Shown here in pieces: positions 1-9,048 of a stretch of 64,000 nucleotides of DNA. Where the stretch lies: assembly GCA_027493525.1 (NCBI GenBank), contig JAOSKN010000003.1, forward strand, positions 930,001-994,000, in the 5' to 3' direction. The position numbers and the translations under genes were made by a program. Origin of the DNA: Planctomycetota bacterium. Lineage in GTDB: Bacteria > Planctomycetota > SZUA-567 > H5-PLA8. Position 1 is the stretch's first letter. The number at the start of each line of letters is the position of its first letter. The notes under the pieces were generated by a model. That model saw only the letters and a program-made list of their open reading frames with translations. It did not search any database and was not told the origin of the DNA.

Positions 1-1515
1 CTCGGCCGCTTGGCGCGTCACATTCGCGGCGTCGGCGGATTGGGCGTAGAGATCGACGCCTTTGGTGTCCTGGGAGACGACCAGGCCGCGCGTTCGCCGG
101 GCCGGCCGGATGTCGGCGTCCTCCGCGCGGACAATATCGGCGTCTCCAAGCGCTTCATCGAGGAACAGGCCGCCTTCGCGGGGCAGTTCCCGTTCAAGCC
201 CACCGCGGCGATTCAAGCCACGCGCGTGCTCGTCAACGGATTCCGCTTCCCCTACGTCAACAAAAGCGCCGCGAAGGGCCGCCTGCGCCCCGCCGACTTG
301 GTGGGCGTCACGGGCAACCTCGCGGCCTTCGGCGATTTTGAATTAGTATTCGACACCGACGGAACCGAGCGTGATCCCGACGGCGGCGAGATGAACCCGT
401 ACATGACGCCGGGCGAATTGATGCCTTTCGTCGCCAGTCCCCGCGACACGCCACTCCAGGAATTCCCGCGCCAGGGCTGGGTCCCGCGCTACCCGTCGCG
501 CGACAGCATCATTCCGGCCACGGGATCGGGCGGGCTGACCGAGGCCGACGTGGACCTGATCGTCGCGCAGGCCGCGGCCCAGTCGTTCCGCACGCGCGGC
601 GCCATCCGCCGCCCCATCGGACAGCCGATGCGCATCTTCATCTGCGTCGTGGACCTTGCCGGCAACATCCTGGGCGCCTACCGCACCGAGGACGCCACGG
701 TCTTCAGCTACGACGTCGCCATTCAGAAAGCCCGCACCTGTGCTTTCTGGAGCACCGACCAGGTCGGCTTCACCAGCCGCGCCATCGGCTTCATGTCGCA
801 GGTCAGCTACCCGCCCGGGCTGGGGCCGCAGACGCCCGGTCCGCTCAGCGGTCTGCTGCCGCCGTCGGGCAACGTGGACCCGGCCGACCTCGGGACCACC
901 GACTCCGTGGTCGACTACGGCGTCTCTCCGCCCACCAGCGACCTCACCCGGGGCAGCGGCCGGCTCACCGAGATCAGCCAGCTCCTGACCGACAACGGCG
1001 TCAACTTCGCCCCCATGGCCAATCCAACCATCGTGGACGGCGCGCTGCAGTTGCTCTCCGCCCGCATGCCGCACATCAAGGATGGCCGCCTCTCCCCGCT
1101 CCAGTTGTGCGTCACGGTGGACCTGACGCTGGGCCACGTCAACAGCCCCGCCACGACGATCCCCAATGCCTTCACGATCTTCCCGGGGAGCTGCCCGCTG
1201 TATAAGGACGATGGCACCGGCCAGCGCATTCTCGTCGGGTCGGTCGGGATCTCGGGCGATGGCGTGGACCAGGACGACGCGGCGGCCTTCGCGGGGCACA
1301 AGGGCTTCGAACCTCCGGTGCGCTGCGATCAGGCTACGGAGGCCCAGGTCCGCGCGGCGCTCCTGGCCGGCTTGGCCAAGCTCTCGGGCGAGTACCCCAA
1401 CCTGGACTTCCCGGGCGGGGTCATCGACGTCACCACCCAGCGCATCACCAACAGCAGCATCCTGCAGGGCCTCCGGCTGCCTTACATCAAGTTGCCCCGG
1501 AGCCTCAAGCTGTAA
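1..1515 (+). CDS. GlcG/HbpS-like heme-binding family protein, 5' partial
   Basis: The reading frame is open from the window edge, so the N-terminus is missing; the first in-frame start-like codon (TTG at 10) is probably internal. The segment around residues 175-270 (LIVAQAAAQSFRTRGAIRRP, then FICVVDLAGNILGAYR) resembles the start of the GlcG/HbpS (DUF336) fold. The matching glycine-rich end (VGSVGISGDGVDQDDAAA) comes only about 150 residues later, so the domain seems to carry a long insertion. HbpS relatives bind heme or act as extracellular redox sensors; a role here is inference. A strong terminator follows 25 bases after the stop. Family call moderate, function unknown. Confidence 0.6.
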   Translation, partial: LGRLARHIRGVGGLGVEIDAFGVLGDDQAARSPGRPDVGVLRADNIGVSKRFIEEQAAFAGQFPFKPTAAIQATRVLVNGFRFPYVNKSAAKGRLRPADLVGVTGNLAAFGDFELVFDTDGTERDPDGGEMNPYMTPGELMPFVASPRDTPLQEFPRQGWVPRYPSRDSIIPATGSGGLTEADVDLIVAQAAAQSFRTRGAIRRPIGQPMRIFICVVDLAGNILGAYRTEDATVFSYDVAIQKARTCAFWSTDQVGFTSRAIGFMSQVSYPPGLGPQTPGPLSGLLPPSGNVDPADLGTTDSVVDYGVSPPTSDLTRGSGRLTEISQLLTDNGVNFAPMANPTIVDGALQLLSARMPHIKDGRLSPLQLCVTVDLTLGHVNSPATTIPNAFTIFPGSCPLYKDDGTGQRILVGSVGISGDGVDQDDAAAFAGHKGFEPPVRCDQATEAQVRAALLAGLAKLSGEYPNLDFPGGVIDVTTQRITNSSILQGLRLPYIKLPRSLKL

Positions 1516-1540
1516 GCCTCGCCTCGAAACGGACCCATTC

Positions 1541-1580
1541 GCCAAACGGCAGCCCCTAAGGCTGCCGTTTGGCATTTTCT
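1541..1580 (+). terminator. Rho-independent terminator
   Basis: A perfect 14-bp stem (1541-1554 with 1560-1573) closes on the five-base loop CCTAA and is followed by ATTTTCT. It lies 25 bases after the stop of the GlcG/HbpS-like gene and separates it from resB. Confidence 0.85.
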
Positions 1581-1755
1581 ATGCTTAGACCCTCCCTTCG
1601 GTTAGGCTATTGGCGCTTCGGGAACCCCTTTCGCGGGGTCGTGGCGCGCCTGGAAACCGCCTTCGGCGCGGGGTTTGTTTGATAAAGGGGGACTGCAGGC
1701 TCGTCCGATCAAGGAATCTTCGCACCTTCTTCGACCCGGGCTACGGTGGACAAGC

Positions 1756-3768
1756 ATGCTCCGCGAAATTTACCGCTTCTGCGGCTCATTGAAGCTCGCC
1801 ATCGTCCTGCTGGCGGTGCTCAACGCCGCCTGCGTCTACGGCACGGTCGTGGAGTCCAAGTTCAACGCCGAGGTCGCGCGGGCTTACGTCTACAACGCCG
1901 CGTGGTTCAACTTCTGGCTGCTGCTCCTGATCGTCAATCTCTTCTGCGCCGCGATGGTCCGCTATCCCTGGAAGCCTCATCTCACCGGCTTCGTGATCAC
2001 GCATGCGGGGATCATTCTGCTCCTGATCGGCGGGATCGTCGACCGGATCTGGGGTCTCGAGGGCTTCGTGAGCCTGCGCATCGGCGAAGCGCCGACGACC
2101 TACATGGCCAAGAACGAGCAGGAGGTGATCGTCCGCGAGGACGGCCAGGAGGCGCGGACCACCTTCGTGATCGACGTTCAGGAGCGGCGCGGAGCGCCGC
2201 TCGAAGCCAAGGCGCCCGCGGCGGAGTTGCAGGTGCTCGTTAAGGGCATGGACACGGTCACCTACGAGTTCGTCGGGCTGGAGCAAGATCCCAACGGCCT
2301 GCCGGGCCTGGAATGGGCGCTGGAATCGCCGCTTATCGGCCGCCAGCCCCAGGTCATGCTCCTGAACCAGGAAAAGGTCCTGGGGCCGGCGACGGCCCGG
2401 TTCCTCCCCGGCATGCCTCCGGAAGTGCAAAAGCCCGAGAAACCCGAGAAGCCCGAGGGCGAGGAAAGCACAAAGGATCCCGTGAAGCCCGCCATGGTCC
2501 CGCGCCGCGAACGCCACCGGCAGTTCGCGCGCCGGGATCTGAAGGACATGATGGGCCCCGACATCCAGGCGGGCCCCGCCACCGGCGCCAAGTCCGAGCT
2601 GGTGGTGAGCCCCGACGGCAAGGACGTGCGGCTCATCCTCCACGTTTTCGAGGAGCGCTTCGAACTCCCGGTGCTGGCCTTCATCGGCAAAGCCCAGCCG
2701 CTGTCGGGTCTGGAAGGCTGGAGCTGCGAGGTCAAGGGCTATTACCCGAACCTGCGGATGCAGGACAACAAGCCCGTCAGCCTCGACGACAAACCGGAGA
2801 ACCCCGCGATCATCTTCGAACTGATCGGGCCGCTGGTGGAGGCCAGCGAGAAGCCCGCCTCCAGCCCCCACGGTCAGGCGGCCGGTGGCCACGGCGGCGG
2901 CATGGGCTCCGCCTTCGGCGATCCGAACGCCAATGTGATCTCGTTCTACCTCGGCGAAGACGGGAAGCTGCGCTACCACCTCAAGTCGCGCAAGAGCGGC
3001 GAGACGACGGGCGACATCGAGATCGGCACGGCGCTGCCCCTGGGCTGGATGCCCGGCGCGCAGCTCGTCGTGGACCGCCTGGAGCCCAAGGCCAAGCCCG
3101 TCCGCTCCTGGCGGCCCGTGGAGACGGCGATGCTGCCCAAGATCGAGCACTTTTCCGGGCTGAACGTGGAACTGAAACGCGGGAATGACTCCCCGGCCGT
3201 CGAGGAGTGGATTCCCTTCTCCGGGAACCCGAAGAATCTGAATTTCCTGAAGGTGGACGTCGCGGGCAAGCCGGTCGAACTGGCGTTCACGCGGGTCACC
3301 ATGGACCTGCCCTTCCGCGTCGAGCTGGTCCAGACCGACGCGCCGCCGCAGGAAGGGCTCGAGGGCGCCAAGGCCTTCACGGCCTTCGAGAGCACGCTGC
3401 GCTTCGACGGCCAGACGGAAGCGAAGATCCACATGAATCACCCCACCAGCTACCCCGTCACCTGGTACGGGCCGTGGCTGGGCACGGGATTCAAGTTCTC
3501 GCAGGCCGACCATGGCATGCTCAAGGATCCTCCCGACCCCTATTACTCCGGGGTGCAGGTGCTCCGCGATCCCGGCTGGGCGCCGAAGTGGATCGGGAGC
3601 CTGATGATTGTCTTCGGCATCTTCACGATGTTCTACCTGAAGCCGTACTTCCGACGGAAGCCGGCGGCGGGCGCCGTCGCGTCCGCTTCCGCCAAAGCCG
3701 CCGCGCCGGCGAAGGACCTGGCCGGGCGCAAGTCGCAGCAGCCCCAGGAAGTCGTCAAGGAGTCCTGA
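1756..3768 (+). CDS. resB: ResB-like cytochrome c biogenesis protein
   Basis: Membrane partner of CcsA in system II cytochrome c maturation, which handles heme and apocytochrome outside the membrane. The 670-aa protein has three TM segments near residues 12-30, 50-68 and 76-96, then a long extracytoplasmic domain, and a last TM near 612-632, the usual ResB layout. The start is set at ATG 1756 because MLREIYRFCGSLKLAIVLLA begins directly with the ResB N-terminus; an in-frame start at 1675 would add 27 unlikely residues. The central domain has a Lys/Pro/Glu-rich stretch around 235-265. It is followed by ccsA after only 3 bases, so the two form an operon. Confidence 0.88.
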   Translation: MLREIYRFCGSLKLAIVLLAVLNAACVYGTVVESKFNAEVARAYVYNAAWFNFWLLLLIVNLFCAAMVRYPWKPHLTGFVITHAGIILLLIGGIVDRIWGLEGFVSLRIGEAPTTYMAKNEQEVIVREDGQEARTTFVIDVQERRGAPLEAKAPAAELQVLVKGMDTVTYEFVGLEQDPNGLPGLEWALESPLIGRQPQVMLLNQEKVLGPATARFLPGMPPEVQKPEKPEKPEGEESTKDPVKPAMVPRRERHRQFARRDLKDMMGPDIQAGPATGAKSELVVSPDGKDVRLILHVFEERFELPVLAFIGKAQPLSGLEGWSCEVKGYYPNLRMQDNKPVSLDDKPENPAIIFELIGPLVEASEKPASSPHGQAAGGHGGGMGSAFGDPNANVISFYLGEDGKLRYHLKSRKSGETTGDIEIGTALPLGWMPGAQLVVDRLEPKAKPVRSWRPVETAMLPKIEHFSGLNVELKRGNDSPAVEEWIPFSGNPKNLNFLKVDVAGKPVELAFTRVTMDLPFRVELVQTDAPPQEGLEGAKAFTAFESTLRFDGQTEAKIHMNHPTSYPVTWYGPWLGTGFKFSQADHGMLKDPPDPYYSGVQVLRDPGWAPKWIGSLMIVFGIFTMFYLKPYFRRKPAAGAVASASAKAAAPAKDLAGRKSQQPQEVVKES

Positions 3769-3771
3769 GCC

Positions 3772-5826
3772 ATGTTCCCGCATCGCGCGCTCCCCGCCCT
3801 GTTCTGCCTGGCGGCGCTCACGCCCTTCGCCCTCCGCGCCGAATCCGGCGACCCCGACGCCCCGCCGAAGCAGGCTTCGCCCCACGGCGAAAGCCCGCAC
3901 GGGCACGGAGCGCACGGCGAGGCGCACCACGGCCACGATCGCGCCGATGAGGAGGATGTGCCGCGCCCGCCAAGCGTGCTCGTGGGCGAGATGGACTTTC
4001 GCGCGATCAAGGCCCTGGCGATCCAGGAGGGCGGACGCAAGAAGCCCCTCCAGACCTTTGCGACGGAAGCCCTGGAGCAGGTCTACGGGCCGTCCATGCG
4101 CCTGTTCAATCCCGGCCCCGCGTTCAAGGATCCGGCCACCGGCGAGGCCATCGAAGGAATCGACCTGTTCCTGCGGCTCTGGCTGAGCGCGGTGGACAAC
4201 TGGGAACAGCTTCCGCTCGTGCTGGTGCCCTATAAGCCCTTGCGCACGATCATGGAACTGGATGAAGGCGAGAAGCGCTTCCCCTTCAAAGTCCTCGCTC
4301 AAAACAAGAAGTTCAACGAACTCTACAATTCCGCCTTGAAGAAGCGGCATCAGGACAAAGCCGACGACATGTCGGCGCTGGAACGTGAAGCCGAACTCGT
4401 CGGCAGCCGCATGGACGCGCTGCTCAAGATTGTCACCCAGCAGGTCGCGGTCATCCCCCATCCCACCGACAAAAACGGCACCTGGGTCACGATCCGCGAG
4501 TTCAGCATCATGATGGGCGCGACCCAGGACGAGGCGCTGGAGTATCTGGTCCAGAACCGCTACCGCGGCAATGCGGAGCTGGCCGGCAAGCTCTACGCCG
4601 ACTACACGAACAACTACAAGAAGGAATCCCGGGTCAACCTGGCGCCCAAGTTCCGCGCCTTCGCCGAGGCCTATTATAAGCGGGACAAGAGCGCCTTCAG
4701 CCAAGCCAGCGCCGACCTGCGCTCCTACCTCGCCACGCTGAGCCCGACCGTGTACCCGGATGCGGCCAGTCTGACGCGCGAGATCCGCTACCAGGAGCAG
4801 CATCCGTTCGCCATGGCCTGGCGGCTGTACCTGCTCGCGCTCTTCGCCGGCCTCGTGGCTTGGAAACTCCGGGAGAAGGTCTCCTACGCCCTGACTTGGG
4901 CGCTCTTCCTGGGCGGGCTGGCGTACCACTTTTACGGCTTCACGCTGCGCTGCCTGATTGCCGGGCGCCCGCCGGTGACGAACATGTACGAGTCGGTGAT
5001 CTGGGTCGGCTTCGGCGTGGTCTTCTTCGGGATGATCTTCGAGGCCCTGTACCGGGTTCGCTACTACCTCTTCTGCGGCGCCTTCGGCGGCTTCCTGTGC
5101 CTGATGCTGATGGACCTGATCCCGTGGTTCGCGGGCAACGCGCAGCTTCCGGGTTTCGAATCCAAGATCAACCCGCTCGTCCCGGTGCTCCGCGACAACT
5201 TCTGGCTCACGATCCACGTGCTCACGATCACGCTCTCTTACGCGGCCTTCGCGCTGGCCTGGCTGCTGGGGCATGCCACCCTGGGCTGGCACCTCTTCAA
5301 GCCCGCGGAGAAGCACGAGCAGCACCAGCTCCACGGCTTCGTGTACCGCGTCCTGCAGGTCGGCGTGCTGCTGCTCGCGTCCGGCACCATCCTGGGCGGC
5401 GTCTGGGCGTACTACTCCTGGGGCCGCTTCTGGGGCTGGGACCCGAAGGAGACCTGGGCCTTCATCGCGCTGATCTGCTACCTGATCGTCCTGCACGGCC
5501 GCTTTACCGGCTGGTGGGGGAACTTCGGGCTGAGCGTCGGCTCGGTCGTTTCCTTCAACGCGGTGGTGATGGCCTGGTACGGCGTGAACTTCGTGCTCGG
5601 CTCCGGCCTGCATAGCTACGGCGCCGGCGCCAACATGGGCCAGCGCTACGTCGTCGCGCTGGCCTGCCTGGACCTGGCCTTCGTGGCCGTCTCCTACTGG
5701 AGCTACTTCAGCTACAAGAAGTCCAGCCTGGAGGCCGAGGCGGAGACCCTGGAAGCCAACGCCGACGTGCTCACGGCCAGCGACCCCATTGAAGACGAGG
5801 TCTCCGGAGCCGTCACCGCCAAGTAG
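3772..5826 (+). CDS. ccsA: CcsA/ResC-like cytochrome c biogenesis protein with His-rich N-terminus
   Basis: Heme-handling membrane subunit of system II cytochrome c synthase. The 684-aa protein starts with a signal peptide and a histidine-rich stretch (about residues 34-62), then an extracytoplasmic domain to about residue 340, then roughly eight TM helices. The tryptophan-rich WWD motif WGRFWGWDPKETWA is at 550-563, the heme-presenting signature of the CcsA/CcmC/CcmF superfamily. Conserved His residues lie in the helices either side. The long N-terminal domain is more than the minimal plastid-type CcsA carries. It lies 3 bases after resB. The His-rich stretch could bind metal; that is inference. 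Confidence 0.9.
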   Translation: MFPHRALPALFCLAALTPFALRAESGDPDAPPKQASPHGESPHGHGAHGEAHHGHDRADEEDVPRPPSVLVGEMDFRAIKALAIQEGGRKKPLQTFATEALEQVYGPSMRLFNPGPAFKDPATGEAIEGIDLFLRLWLSAVDNWEQLPLVLVPYKPLRTIMELDEGEKRFPFKVLAQNKKFNELYNSALKKRHQDKADDMSALEREAELVGSRMDALLKIVTQQVAVIPHPTDKNGTWVTIREFSIMMGATQDEALEYLVQNRYRGNAELAGKLYADYTNNYKKESRVNLAPKFRAFAEAYYKRDKSAFSQASADLRSYLATLSPTVYPDAASLTREIRYQEQHPFAMAWRLYLLALFAGLVAWKLREKVSYALTWALFLGGLAYHFYGFTLRCLIAGRPPVTNMYESVIWVGFGVVFFGMIFEALYRVRYYLFCGAFGGFLCLMLMDLIPWFAGNAQLPGFESKINPLVPVLRDNFWLTIHVLTITLSYAAFALAWLLGHATLGWHLFKPAEKHEQHQLHGFVYRVLQVGVLLLASGTILGGVWAYYSWGRFWGWDPKETWAFIALICYLIVLHGRFTGWWGNFGLSVGSVVSFNAVVMAWYGVNFVLGSGLHSYGAGANMGQRYVVALACLDLAFVAVSYWSYFSYKKSSLEAEAETLEANADVLTASDPIEDEVSGAVTAK

Positions 5827-5886
5827 GGCCGCCGACTTCGGAGGCCGCCCACCGCCGGCAGCAGCCATGCGCCAAAAGGATCTGCC

Positions 5887-7299
5887 ATGGCGGAGCGCAA
5901 CTACGATCTCGTCGTGATCGGTTCGGGGCCCGCCGGCGAAAAAGGCGCGGCCCAAGCCGCCTACTTCGGCAAGTCCGTGGCGCTCGTCGAACGCGAGCCG
6001 ATCCTGGGCGGGGCCGCCGCCAACACCGGCACGCTGCCCAGCAAAACGCTCCGCGAGACGGCGCTGATGCTCTCGGGCTTCCGCGCGCGCGAAGTCTACG
6101 GCGTGGACCTCTCGCTGCGCCGCGAAGCCACGGTCAAGGACTTCGTGTACCGCGAACGGACCGTGAAGGCGCTGGAGCGCGAGCGGATCGCCCGCAACAT
6201 CGACCGGCACGGCGTGGACCTGTACCACGGCGCCGGAGCCTTCGCCGACGCGCACACCATCGAGGTCTGCGGCCCTGATGGACCGCCCGCGCGCCTGCGC
6301 GGCGAAAAGATCCTGATCGCCACCGGGAGCGCCCCGCGCCGCCCCGAATTGTTCGCCTTTGAAGACCGCCGCATCTGGGACTCCGACCAGGTCCTGAACC
6401 TCGACTTCATGCCCCACTCCATGGCCGTAGTGGGCGCCGGGGTGATCGGGAGCGAATACGCCTGCACCTTCGCCGCGCTGGGGGCGGAGGTCTCGCTCGT
6501 GGACGGCCGCGCCAACCTGCTCGACTTCCTGGACCGGGAGATCTCAGGCCGGCTGCGCGAGACCATGGAACGCAAGTTGGGCATCCGCATCGTGGCCCCC
6601 GCGCGCGTCACCGCGTGCGACCCTTCCGGCAAGACGGTGAAACTGGCCCTGGACGGCGGGGAGGTTCTCGACGTCGAGGCCGTGCTCGTCGCCGCCGGGA
6701 GGCAGAGCAACACGGCAGGGCTCAAGCTGGAAAACGCCGGGATCCAACCGGGTCCGCGCGGCCTGATCCATGTCAACGCTTGCTTCCAGACCCAGATCCC
6801 CCACATCTACGCCGCCGGCGACGTGATCGGATTCCCCGCGCTGGCCTCCACCAGCATGGAACAGGCGCGCCTGGCCATGGTTCACGCCTTCGACCTGAAG
6901 TACAAGACCGTGTTCACTCCGATCCTGCCGTTCGGCATCTTTACCATCCCCGAAGTCTCCATGGCGGGGCAGACCGAGCAGGCCCTCGAGGAGCGCGGCA
7001 TCCCCGTCGTCATCGGCCGCGCCAGCTACGGCCAGAATCCGCGCGGCGTGATCGTGGGGGACTTCGACGGGCTGCTGAAGCTGATCTTCCACCGCGAGAG
7101 CATGAAACTGCTGGGCGTCCACGTGGTGGGCGAGAGCGCCACCGAGGTCGTTCACGTCGGCATGCTGGCCCTCTTGGCCGATGCGACGTACGAGATCTTC
7201 ATCCGCGCCTGCTTCAACTACCCCACGCTTGGCGACCTCTACAAGTACGCTACCTACGACGCCATGGGCAAGCGCGACCGGGGCGCGGGCTCCGCGTGA
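5887..7299 (+). CDS. sthA: Soluble pyridine nucleotide transhydrogenase-like flavoprotein
   Basis: Two-dinucleotide-binding flavoprotein of the glutathione reductase/lipoamide dehydrogenase family, 470 aa. The FAD motif GSGPAG is at residues 12-17 and the NAD(P) motif VVGAGVIGSEYA is near 180-191; the C-terminal dimerisation domain is complete. The place where disulfide reductases carry CxxxxC reads GGAAANTGTLPSK with no cysteine, which excludes lipoamide dehydrogenase or mercuric reductase and points to the SthA type that equilibrates NADH and NADPH. AAAGGA lies 7 bases before the ATG. It stands 60 bases after ccsA and may share its transcript. Confidence 0.85.
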   Translation: MAERNYDLVVIGSGPAGEKGAAQAAYFGKSVALVEREPILGGAAANTGTLPSKTLRETALMLSGFRAREVYGVDLSLRREATVKDFVYRERTVKALERERIARNIDRHGVDLYHGAGAFADAHTIEVCGPDGPPARLRGEKILIATGSAPRRPELFAFEDRRIWDSDQVLNLDFMPHSMAVVGAGVIGSEYACTFAALGAEVSLVDGRANLLDFLDREISGRLRETMERKLGIRIVAPARVTACDPSGKTVKLALDGGEVLDVEAVLVAAGRQSNTAGLKLENAGIQPGPRGLIHVNACFQTQIPHIYAAGDVIGFPALASTSMEQARLAMVHAFDLKYKTVFTPILPFGIFTIPEVSMAGQTEQALEERGIPVVIGRASYGQNPRGVIVGDFDGLLKLIFHRESMKLLGVHVVGESATEVVHVGMLALLADATYEIFIRACFNYPTLGDLYKYATYDAMGKRDRGAGSA

Positions 7300-7360
7300 C
7301 GCGGCGGCGCTTCGGTTGGCGCCTTGATCCCCGGGCCGCAGTCCCCGATCCTGGAGCCTC

Positions 7361-8043
7361 ATGCAGACCCGTTGCCCGAATCCGCGCTGCCGGCACGCCT
7401 TCGATCTCCCCGACGACCGCGCCGGCAAGAACGGCCCCTGCCCGCGCTGCGGGCAGGTCATCACCTTCCGGCCGCTGGAGATCCTCGAAAAGCTCGAACG
7501 GCAACAGGCCTTTCTGAACGGCCGTCCGGCTCAAGACGCCGAAGCGCGCCCCGATACGGGGCTCTACGCGCTCCTGGAGGACATTCGCAGCCTCTACAAC
7601 GTGGGGTCGATCTTCCGCACCGCCGATGGCGCGGGGTTTTCCCGGCTGTACCTTTGCGGCATCACCGGCTGCCCCCGCGGAAGGAGATCGCCAAGACCAG
7701 CCTGGGCAGCGAAGCGCACCTCGCCTGGTCCTACGCGGCGGGGGTGCTGGAGGTCCTCCCCGGCCTCCGGGCGCAAGGGGCCATGCTCGTGGGCTTGGAA
7801 CGCACGGAAGCCAGCACGCCCCTGGCCGAGGCGCTGGCCGGCGGCGCGTTGCGCAGGCCCCTATGCCTGCTCATGGGCAACGAGGTGGCGGGGCTCAGCC
7901 CCGAGGCGCTGGACGCCTGCGATACCGTCTGCCACCTGCCGATGCGGGGGCTTAAAACGTCGCTGAATGTCGCGGTAGCCTTCGGGGTGGGCGCGTATCG
8001 GGTGGCGGAGGCGCTCCTGCCGGAGCGCCCCGCGCCGCCGTGA
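7361..8043 (+). CDS. Zinc-ribbon SpoU-family RNA 2'-O-methyltransferase, frameshifted
   Basis: The first part (7361 to about 7676) encodes a small zinc ribbon (CPNPRC and CPRCG) followed by the SpoU start, with YNVGSIFRTADGAGF. The remainder (to 8043) is in another frame and gives the SpoU end: KTSLGSE, LLMGNEVAGL and LPMRGLKTSLNVAVA, the SAM-binding knot. The frames meet at a run of five C at 7672-7676; one more C would restore GCPPRKEIAKTSLG, so a base appears to be missing. SPOUT enzymes of this group methylate tRNA or rRNA ribose. The zinc ribbon is an uncommon addition. The stop is one base from the facing gene's stop. Confidence 0.8.
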
Positions 8044-8044
8044 G

Positions 8045-8848
8045 CTATTTCGCCTTGGTCTGGTCCTTGAAGATCTGCGTCGCGTTGCGTTCCATGGTCC
8101 GCGCCAGACTGTCGTTCTTGGACTTCTGCTCCTCGGTAGCCGTTGGGAAAAAGCGTTTGATCAGGCGCAGGTTGCTCTCCAGTATCTCGCTGGCGTTCTT
8201 CTCCGGCTGAACGTCGATTTCCCGGTACACGAGACCAAAGATGTTGTTACAGGTGGAATACAGGCGCCGCGCAAGCCCCAGGTCGTTTCCGACCTTATCC
8301 CTGAGCCGCACCATGAGCTGAAGGTACTCTTCGAACCACGCCTGCGCCGAGCGGCTCTTCTTCAGGTCCTTGGCGCCTCTGATTTCCCGTTGCATCAGAT
8401 GGGTGGCCTCGACGATCCAGTCCGACCTCGCGCGATCGGCGTCGCGAAAGCGAAACGAACGCCGCGCCAGATCGATATTCTCCATGAGCTGCTCGAAGTG
8501 GTGCTCGATCGTCTTGTCGGGGATAATCGACGACTGGAGCGCGGCCTGGTATTTCGTCTTGGCATTCATCGACAACGTCCGGCGGGTGTTTTCCTGGTCC
8601 TCGCGGGAAAACCGCTTATTCAACTCTTCGATCTCTTCGCGAAACTTCTGCAAGAGGTCCTGAGTCGATTCGCCGGCCTTGGGCACGTTAGGCGCTTCGG
8701 AAGTCTTGGAAGTATCGCTCGGGGTATCCGGTTGCGTCGGTACGGGTATCGGAGGCATCTCGTCCTGCGCGCTCGACACGGGGATCCAGGCGAGACAGGC
8801 CAGCGTAGGCAACAAGATCCAAGCCTGTGCATAATGGGTAAGACTCAT
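8045..8848 (-). CDS. Secreted protein of unknown function
   Basis: 267 aa with a clear signal peptide (MSLTHYAQAWILLPTLACLA, cleavage near SSAQD), a proline/threonine linker to about residue 50, then a mostly helical, charged domain with coiled-coil character. I do not recognise the family. ATG at 8848 was chosen because GAGG sits 7 bases upstream and the signal peptide begins there; the open frame extends 22 codons further without good support. It faces the SpoU gene with a single base between stops. Base composition is slightly more AT than the window average. Confidence 0.7.
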   Translation of the reverse strand: MSLTHYAQAWILLPTLACLAWIPVSSAQDEMPPIPVPTQPDTPSDTSKTSEAPNVPKAGESTQDLLQKFREEIEELNKRFSREDQENTRRTLSMNAKTKYQAALQSSIIPDKTIEHHFEQLMENIDLARRSFRFRDADRARSDWIVEATHLMQREIRGAKDLKKSRSAQAWFEEYLQLMVRLRDKVGNDLGLARRLYSTCNNIFGLVYREIDVQPEKNASEILESNLRLIKRFFPTATEEQKSKNDSLARTMERNATQIFKDQTKAK

Positions 8849-9048
8849 GGATGACCTCACTTTCCGGCTGCTCGTCCGCGGCGAAAACCCACCCTGCATT
8901 GGACCATCCTGCACCTCGCGCGTTTCGCCGCAAGCATGACCAAGACAGAGTATCCTCCTGTGTTATTACGTTCGTACCTGGATAACGGACGAGGCAGACA
9001 AACTTTTCATTCAAAAAGATATATAGTTTTGCGCCATGCGTACTCGCA

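Noticed and set aside
1786..6417. A 1543-codon open frame on the minus strand
   Set aside because: It is antisense to resB, ccsA and sthA, all with clear motifs; its product is Arg/Gly/Ala/Asp-rich without domains. High GC removes stops from this frame.
5887..7299. Lipoamide dehydrogenase or mercuric reductase
   Set aside because: The redox-active cysteine pair is absent, leaving the SthA type.
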